A stretch of 64,000 nucleotides of DNA from Sthenelais limicola (Eukaryota > Annelida > Polychaeta > Phyllodocida > Sigalionidae), in contig OW804095.1 in assembly GCA_942159475.1 (NCBI GenBank), positions 62,586,773 to 62,650,772 of the forward strand, in the 5' to 3' direction. The position numbers were made by a program, and so were the translations under genes. Shown one piece after another: positions 56,641-64,000 of this stretch (within the stretch, counting starts at the first letter, position 1; the number at the start of each line of letters is the position of its first letter). Under the pieces are notes generated by a model, which made no database searches, was not told where the DNA came from, and was given only the letters and a program-made list of their open reading frames with translations.

Positions 56641-59600
56641 ATAACAATTAGGCATAGACAAAATTCAAAATAAAGTTATCCCCAATGTTATAACAGTATA
56701 GTGAAAACCATAACACAAAGTGTGGGGCGTCATCTTTCGCTTTAACCCTTACTTTGATTATAATTCTCATTTGCCTTTGTTAGGTGGTACTATACTGTAC
56801 TATGTACACACATTCCTTATGGTCTTGTCATATCTATGTTATTTAGGTGAAGGCGGAAGATCACAGTGTGGTGAGCCGTGATTGTAGAATAAACTGGGAT
56901 TGTAATTATGTAAATGTAATATCGGGACCTAGCCTAAATAAAAAAATTGACCCCCCCCAAATTATTTCTCAATGGTCTTGCAACACACCGGTTGGGAGAA
57001 TTTCAATCGGTTCGGGGATGGAATGTGAAATATTGGTGGTGTTTAAGTGTTGATATTGACTTTGCACCCATTCTGGAAACAAAATTCATCGGTAGGGATA
57101 GTTCCTGTTTGTTCAATGATTAGCAGCACTGTATGGTGTTATCCCGCATGCACGTCCATATAATTTTCATGACTATTCATAAATGTGGATGAAGTCTGAT
57201 ATACAGCCAGTTCACAAAGCTATATTTCCTTACTACTTACGTTAATTGTGGGAGGGGAAGTAGGACAGAAAATCCGAAAATACATGCACAACAAAATAGT
57301 CTCCTATGGGTACGGGCAGGGAAGGGAGGGTCTTTGAAGCATTGTGAAAGTAACAACTAACATCGCCATTAGACACTGGGGAATAAGTAGGCCTATCATT
57401 TGATAAGTTTAAATGAAGACATGTTATTTCCCGAGGGATGACAATACACTAACCAATGTCATATCTATGGAATGAAGAATTGAAGGATCGGGAATCAGCA
57501 AGATGTATGGGCCTACATGAAAAGGAAACAGCCTCTTTTACTGTCTGTCATAACAGGTACCTCATTTAATGGCAATGATCTTAACATACCCCAATGCAAA
57601 GCATATGACATCATACACAATGAACATAAGTCGAGATTTTGCTGAACTGTTCATTGCATAGATTCCCAAGTTTAAGTCTAACCCATAAAAGCCCTTGTCT
57701 GCACATCACTCTTTGAAAGAGGAATTGTTGATCTCTTAATCAACAAGTAACTTCCGGAGGTACCACTGCAACAAGTCAATTCTGGGTGTTCCCTCATTAG
57801 AAGGCTGACTTGTAACAACGCACGTTCTTGTCGATAGATAGATGATGATTCATTACTAGCTGGGGTTCTGGTTCTTGACGGATGAGCTACATACATCAAG
57901 GACTAAGAACTGATCATTACGGACAGTTACAGGTCAGGTGATTAGTCAGCAATGCCCATGTTGTCCAATATTGACCAATGGTCAAGGGAATAATGTTCTT
58001 CTGCGGTTTGAACGAATGCTAATGTCCAACCGGAAGTCTGTTTTAGAATGTTTCATATATCTTCCCATGGGCCATACTTGGAGAATGTAATGAAAAAAAA
58101 TGAATAGAAGTAGAAGGTCTTGCGATATGAATAAAAAAAAAACAGGAAAAACACAAGTAAGAACAACAATGAATAGAAGTAGAAGGTCTTGCGATATGAA
58201 TAAAAAAAAACAGGAAAAACACAAGTAAGAACAACATAACAGGGTCACGTTGTCGTTTTACCTTAACAAACATGATATTTTTAATAGAAATCCCGTGCTG
58301 ATGTAAAACAATTAACATTCACTCTTAAATCAAAGAGATGAGTGAACATCACTAAAATTTTACTTGATCGTTTCAACATTACATAATATTTCATATATTA
58401 ACACTGATTTTGATGGCCAACGCTTATTTCCTTTAAAAAAATATATTTCATTATTATTATATTTTATATATAATATAATATATTACATTTAACATTCATA
58501 CAAAATACGCATAATCATCAGTTCCGATTATTTTCATGCGTTATCAAAAGTATTTAAAGGCATTGTGCTGTTTCATTGGCATATATAGGCCTACTCAAAT
58601 TATGGAATAGTCCTCAACGCACTTTATTTTGGATTAATAATGGATAGTTGGAGAGCTTCAGGCCAGGATCTGAGTCGATTTCTGTTAATACTTGATTTGC
58701 ATGTATGTTGTATGGTACATAACATTTAGGCTTCCTGGGACGCATGGTAAAATATATGACAGTCGTCCGAGAGAAACAATCAAAAATCTCTATCAGCAAG
58801 TGATCAAGATTCTATAGAGCGATAAACATGCATACATTCTATTATTCCCGGTTTAACGCTATGTCAGACGCATTTACCTGATTTATGATTGTGAGACTTC
58901 ATTCAAAGTAATAAATAATGTAGAGTGTTTGACCAAACACACCCATCTCTTTACAACTATACCTATCTAGATTTGATTAAAATATCAAATCATCATATTT
59001 GTGTTATATGCTATAATGAAAACGAAAACGAATGTTTAGAGATTATTGTATCACTGTGAATAGATATACATGCATGTATGTTATTACTTTGCACCTCCAG
59101 TAAAGAAAGTTCCTAGATAGACACGGGTAACATTTCCCTTGCGACCTACAGTGTTCAGTGTTTCCTATTAAAACTGATCGATTGTAGCTAAAATAGTAGG
59201 ACTTATTATGACGTATGATGACCTGAAACGTATAAATTTATATAATTGTTAAGGGACATTATTTTTTTGTATTTTGTTTTTGTCTTTTGCGTGTACTAGT
59301 GGCACTAGTTAAAACGTGGAACGCTATACTACGGAATCCACTATACATCGACAAATATTGTCAGCGCCTTTTCTGATCATTGCGATGTTGTTTCTGGGAC
59401 ACAACAACCATATGACTCAGCAAGATCGATAACGCGTTTGCTCCTGGTGTAAGATGCTTCCACAAAAAGAAGTCCTCAAAGAATCTTTTTCTGCTAACAA
59501 GCTTGAACTGGCCATGTCTGATACAACACTAGCCACAGGGTCTGGTGGAAAGACCCAGTGAACATTTATCTATCAATCAGATATCGTAATATTTCCCATA

Positions 59601-61469
59601 TGAGAAGAGATGCTAATGTGTGATTATACTACAATGTATGCGGGGTGTCTCTTGTCGTACCCAGCGCTGGCTCTAGCCTTGGCTATAAAGAGTAATGATG
59701 TCAATTGTTTTTACTATCAGATATTTATGGATTATGTGTAAGCTAACATGGGTTTTATTAAAAGTAGATTTCTATACGCTTGATGATGCTAGGTTTTCCT
59801 GAAGAGAATGGTTGCTCGTTATGGTACATGTATGTATACATAAGAATTGTATTTAAAGCATTGTGTATCATAACTTTTATATTTCCCAGTAATCAATACG
59901 AAAGTTCATTATTTTCCAACAAGGGAGACCCATTTACTATCCAATAATTAACCAATCTAAGATTTGCTACAACCCTAGCCATAGTACAACTAATAATTCA
60001 TATGCTGCCATCCCGTCCAAAACAAAACCGAGTTTTGACAGAACTGTGATTGAGATTACATAAGATTGATCACCATGATTTATGGGCTCCTTGATGAGTG
60101 GTGGGTGGAAAGCAACGAAGCAGCCTATTGGGCATCTGTGGAGAATGCATGAAGGGCTCTCAATCGTGGAAGGGTATACTTGAAACCTAAAGGTCAAGTG
60201 TCTCACACATCTTTTTACAGTTGACATACCTTTCACAGTTCATCACTGCGTACACAAGTGGTCCCTCAGTAAAATGATAAGATAACACTTCACCGCAGAA
60301 CCTAAATAGGCAAAACAGGAATGCTGTAACAAGGTGAAATATGGGCCTCCCTGGTTGCAATACCATATATATATATGCTGCAAATTCTAATCCTTAGATC
60401 ATTGTGCGTGCGGTTCTGCTTGATCCATCGCTGGGTAAATTTGCGTGACAATTGAATACAATCTTTTCAAAATGAATTTAATAATGTCGCACATGCATAG
60501 ACGTTAGCTGCAATCAGGCAACAATTTCTAAAGCAATCGGCTTGAAAATAGAATCACAAGAAGACAAATACCATCAATAAAACTGTTTTATTCGCTCTTT
60601 GATTTCAGATATACCCTGTAAAACATCAGCATGAATGATGTTAAATCGGAATCAGTATTTACAAGTTGTGAAGCAATTGACAAAACATATTTACTTGATG
60701 TTAGCCTCCACAGTAATATTCTTTGGTAACAAGGTAGTTTTACTTTAGCGTCGGGCAAGCTCAAAATTGATTAAAATCTTTTCCCAAAATTAATTAACAG
60801 CGTGATATCAAAGCTTATAGCGTCTGCAATGACGTCCACATCATATTAATATACAAGCATATTGCTGTAGAAAAGAGTTAATATTCTCTGTACTGAGACT
60901 CCTCACTGCCCATTATGAGATTTACAAACGTGGTGCAATGCCGTCCAAGTGGCGACACCTGACAGTTACGGAGAGCATTGTAAACCCCCGGCTACACCGT
61001 TTTAATACTCTACTAAAGTTGATTTTCAACACATATAATATATACAAGAGGCAAACATATATAATTATATCAATGACAAACAGGGACATATAATATTATT
61101 AGTATTGCACATACCATTCTAGTTAGACTATGTTCTCAAATCTTACAGGATTAGATACATCAAGACTGGCTTTCATGTTGAACTTTTTTGTCAAAGTTAT
61201 CACCAACTAAGACTTTTGAAGAAGACATGGGGGAATATTTACACCATTTGGCTAATCGTGGCGAATATCACATTGTCCACACCATTTTACATATTCTCTC
61301 AAAGTATTTTTGCTGTCACTGTTTGGTATTTAAATGAAATACACAATTTGGTCAATTAGAACTAATTTTTACAAAATTGCAAATTTCTATGTAGAAGTTG
61401 TCGACCAGTTCAGCTTAAAGCCTACACCTTGGTTAGAAGTATTTGATGAATATTTTACGAAGAACTTAC
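56641..61469. other. gene-free DNA or introns of the CUB gene
   Basis: I see no exon I can support. The minus-strand CUB gene downstream of 61470 must continue into this region or end here, but I did not find the exon that would complete the CUB fold. A 69-bp tandem duplication is listed separately. Confidence 0.45.
58101..58237. repeat. 69-bp tandem duplication
   Basis: Two units start at 58101 and 58170 (TGAATAGAAGTAGAAGGTCT), identical except for the length of an A-run. Near-identity implies a recent event. Confidence 0.92.
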
Positions 61470-61500
61470 GGGATAACATTGTGAAATCGGCTGGTAGCTC
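61470..61500 (-). CDS. candidate 31-bp microexon, CUB-domain gene
   Basis: On the minus strand, a pyrimidine-rich CTCTTTTCAG acceptor precedes 61500 and a GTAAGT donor follows 61470. The frame continues phase 0 from the exon at 61953-62185 and reads ELPADFTMLS, which fits the CUB segment after YCGS (the usual CG-x-LP). The exon ends in phase 1. It is very short, so the call rests on the splice signals and the matching phase. Confidence 0.5.
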
Positions 61501-61731
61501 CTGAAAAGAGAAACATTAGACTTGACATTTCCATCTGCCAATAACCCACAAGAAAGAATGGCGTTCTCCTGTTCACTATATATCCATTAAAGAAATAGTT
61601 CCCACTCCACAGCAGACTACATTTCAAGGGTGTATCGTTTTAGCGGCCATTTCTTACATTTCATTTCTGGAAGAGACCGATTTTAACCAAGCCGCACACA
61701 GGGATCGAACCGCTTAGACACCTGTGTTTAT

Positions 61732-61766
61732 TCCCCCCCCCCGCCCCCCCCGCCCCCCCCCCCCCC
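61732..61766. repeat. poly-C tract with G interruptions
   Basis: About 35 bp of C with two G interruptions, inside the intron between the microexon and the CUB exon. Length errors are likely. Confidence 0.9.
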
Positions 61767-61952
61767 AAATAGTGTATTTGTTTCCCTCTCCAATTTCAAT
61801 ATATTAGGTTCATGGGAATCACGCAAAGAACTAAATATCAACGAATTTTAAATCACTTAATCACATGTAGATGTGTTTAAAAACCTATTAAAATGGTCTT
61901 ACTCGATTGGCAGTTGGAAGCCTTTACTTTAAACATATAAAAATGATCTTAC

Positions 61953-62185
61953 CGAACCACAGTATGTGGCTATCTTGGGTGATAACTCCGTGTCTCCATT
62001 GTATACTTCTACATAATTGTTATCACAGTTACTCTCTCCAAAGTCAAGTTGACCCCAGGTGATTGTGGCCCTCTTCCTGGCGGGCGTGGTGACCAGCCAG
62101 CGACAGACCTGGTTCACTTGGTTGGCCCCTGGGTAACCTGGACTGGTGAGGGTACCGTAGGTACCAGTGAGGTTACCTCCACATC
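61953..62185 (-). CDS. CUB-domain exon (first half of a CUB domain)
   Basis: This 233-bp exon on the minus strand lies between an AG acceptor (62186-62187 on the complement) and a GTAAGA donor. In frame it reads CGGNLTGTYGTLTSPGYP, CRWLVTTPARKRATITWGQ, LDFGESNCDNNYVEVYNG and ATYCGS, a textbook CUB fold: the CGG start, SPGYP, the C-x-W, the Cys-x2-N-x-V-E-V-Y-N-G turn and YCGS. It enters with two bases completing a codon begun in the upstream exon (62562-62727), and leaves in phase 0. CUB domains are extracellular protein-binding modules. Which protein this belongs to cannot be told from one and a half domains. Confidence 0.88.
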
Positions 62186-62561
62186 CTATGGGGGAACAAT
62201 ATCACAGATGAATATCATTTTTTATTTATTATTTTATATCTAAGTACATGTTCGCATTGCTCTGAGAACAACGTATCTAGAGTGAGTTATGCACGGTGCG
62301 TATTTCACTAGTGAATTATGTGTGGTAATCATGGCAACAAATGCGTTTTTCCAAGTTTTGTCGTTTGGCACTCAAAGGTGAATTTAGAATAAACATACGC
62401 ATAGACTTGTATTGTATACTATATGTATATTATACGCTTATAATACATTGCTATGTGACGGGAAGAGATACTGCACTGCGGAATAAAAGCTAAATCAATG
62501 AAATATCAAATAAATAACATTAAATCATTTTCAAATAGGTAAAAAGAATATCTTCACGGAC

Positions 62562-62727
62562 CTGCAGAAGAAGACGTGTATGAGATGTCATAGCCTTCTC
62601 TCTGTACAGAATTATCGGTGACAAATACGAGCCAGAGGCTGTTACCAGGCACTGTGATGGGGTCTGGCAGAATGTTACCACATAGAGTGGCGATTACTGG
62701 AGCATTGGAGTCGCTGCCATTATGAAC
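62562..62727 (-). CDS. CUB-domain exon (second half of the preceding CUB domain)
   Basis: This 166-bp exon has an AG acceptor before 62727 and a GTCCGT donor after 62562. It reads VHNGSDSNAPVIATLCGN, PDPITVPGNSLWLVFVTDNS and EGYDISYTSSSAG, the second half of a CUB domain (LCG, then the SLWLVF-x-TD strand, then GYDISY). It starts phase 0 and ends phase 1; the next exon starts with the two bases that complete that codon, so the two exons join perfectly and give tandem CUB domains. The exon carrying the first half of this domain lies further upstream and was not found before the window end. Confidence 0.85.
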
Positions 62728-63051
62728 CTAAATATGAATGCAATCAGTGTTTAAGTAACATACATTTTCACAGCATCAATTTTGCATAGTTATTTCAGGG
62801 CGGTGGGGTGGGGCAGAGTTCTTCCAGTTATACCCTAAAACTGTTTGGTAACAATAGCGTCTAGAGGCAGTACTGTCATCTCAGACAGAGAGTAGGTGGT
62901 GTGGGGAATGTAGTGCCCCCCCACCATTGAGGAGCACCTCAGCTGTTCTATTAATAAACACTTATAACCAATAGACCAGACAAGAGAGTTGACTCATTTC
63001 TTCCTCAGGAATATATCAACATATTCTTCCATATAATCTGTGTATTAATAG
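62728..63051. other. intron or intergenic DNA, no feature
   Basis: I see no exon or repeat. It is presumably intron of the minus-strand CUB gene. Confidence 0.5.
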
Positions 63052-63189
63052 ACAAAATTGACTCCTGGCTGTGTGAGAGGTGGTTATCTCCCGCGGGCGT
63101 AGGAATTTCGTAAGGGTGCGTAGCACCCGACGAAATTGCGTAGCCCAAGGGAGATAACCATCTCTTCCACTGCCAGAAGTCAATTTTGT
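63052..63189. repeat. 138-bp near-perfect palindrome
   Basis: The whole segment folds on a centre at 63121: GGGTGC-GTA-GCACCC at the core, then AATTTCGT/ACGAAATT, then GGTTATCTCCC/GGGAGATAACC, and outer arms ACAAAATTGACT/AGTCAATTTTGT. About ten mismatches lie over 69-bp arms and there is almost no loop. It is probably a fold-back MITE in an intron of the CUB gene, and its transcript would form a long hairpin. Confidence 0.9.
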
Positions 63190-64000
63190 ATTTATTATAC
63201 CTCCCCCGATTTTTTAGGTGAAAAAATAGTGAAAATTCGATGGAAATTAGAGTCAGACAACAAGCTCTGTTCACCACACTGTTTTGTTTACTTCTTGGAA
63301 AGTTTCTACTTCCGGTCCCCCTCACTCATTTTCGGGTCTATTTTTCTATTTAAATACGCAATAAATTCGCAATTTCACTGCTGCTTATCATTATAATAAT
63401 TGTTATATCATTACATACAATGTATAACAAGTTTTTTTCCGCGAAAATAATTATTTAAATACAGAAAATAAGGATGCAAACATGGCCCTATTTTTTCAAC
63501 AAAAATTCCGCCAGCGGTGAATATGGTATGCAAATACCGCCCAGAGGGTAATACGGTTTTCCAATGCTATAGCCTATGGCTTTCCATACCATCCCGCTCA
63601 GAGGTATAATAACATATCAAACATAAGGACATAGCAATGGTGGAGAACCATGCTTTGACTGGTGCATTTTTTAAACGAAATTCATAGGATATTTTCCAAC
63701 ATAAGGACATATCAGTACTACTTGAAAATATAAGCTATCCTGCCCAACCATACATATTTTAAGCCAACTGAGCAATTAGTTTTTTGCTCTATACTAATTA
63801 TCTAATGTGCGCATACACATATTGGTTTTATTTCTTGTCAATTGTCAAGGCATTTATTTGCAACATTATCATAGCCTGACGAGTGAACACCCGAAGAGAT
63901 TACTGAAATGCTGTTTTTTAAATATTAACTTTATCATTATTACCGCTGTTATTCTTTGAACAAAGATGGCTTATCATATTAAAGTGGTAGGGACCTACCC
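63190..64000. other. no supported feature to window end
   Basis: AT-rich DNA. An 86-codon frame at 63136-63396 overlaps the palindrome and has no domain. Upstream exons of the CUB gene probably lie beyond the window. Confidence 0.5.

Noticed and set aside
59967..60236. Downstream exon of the CUB gene on the minus strand
   Set aside because: The translated frame lacks the CUB strands (F-x-SD, GF-x-A-x-Y) and suitable splice sites.
63786..63800. Helitron 5' end (TCTATACTAATTA)
   Set aside because: The short match is expected by chance in AT-rich DNA and no matching 3' end lies near.

Overview
The window looks like AT-rich, intron-poor nuclear DNA of a marine-invertebrate-type metazoan. The evidence is spliced exons of a CUB-domain protein with consensus GT/AG sites, a tRNA-Leu-derived SINE, many fold-back and terminal-inverted-repeat elements, and animal-type retrotransposons. 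I cannot name the species; a lophotrochozoan is only a guess. There is no bacterial gene organisation: no operons, ribosome binding sites or CRISPR. Nearly all long reading frames belong to mobile elements.

Layout. 1-14656 is gene-free apart from two hairpins, poly-C tracts and a 50-bp dispersed repeat. 14657-19980 holds DIRS element A on the minus strand, with open gag, RT/RNase H/methyltransferase-like and tyrosine recombinase frames, inverted termini and an internal complementary region. 19981-26254 is gene-free. 26255-34052 holds an unusual non-LTR retrotransposon on the plus strand. 34053-38990 is a block of satellites, purine-rich tracts, a SINE and a candidate Helitron end. 41411-43054 is a non-autonomous TIR transposon with a smaller MITE nested in it; a second MITE copy lies at 56258-56640. 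43182-48408 holds DIRS element B on the plus strand, decayed by frameshifts and a stop but with recognisable termini. 50950-52450 holds a Ty3/gypsy-like RT remnant and a 5'-truncated L1-like LINE fragment, both minus. 61470-62727 carries three minus-strand exons of a host CUB-domain gene, and 63052-63189 a near-perfect 138-bp palindrome.

The most notable object is the LINE at 26332-34052. It has four consecutive, mutually overlapping ORFs. ORF1 has a coiled-coil/RRM-like L1-ORF1p architecture followed by a NADAR domain with its key residues. ORF2 is a separate SGNH/GDSL-like hydrolase. ORF3 is a 411-codon hydrophobic frame with internal repeats and no family I recognise. ORF4 is an APE endonuclease plus reverse transcriptase, interrupted once at a G6 run. 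Each ORF overlaps the next by 8-25 nt, which suggests coupled translation. NADAR domains act in ADP-ribose metabolism, so a retroelement protein with one suggests interference with host ADP-ribosylation; that role is inference.

The two DIRS elements share one architecture. In each, the internal complementary region equals the joined outer ends of the left and right inverted repeats, as expected for replication through a circle. Each right repeat is longer than the left by roughly 40-50 bp, and this extension contains an 8-bp stem.
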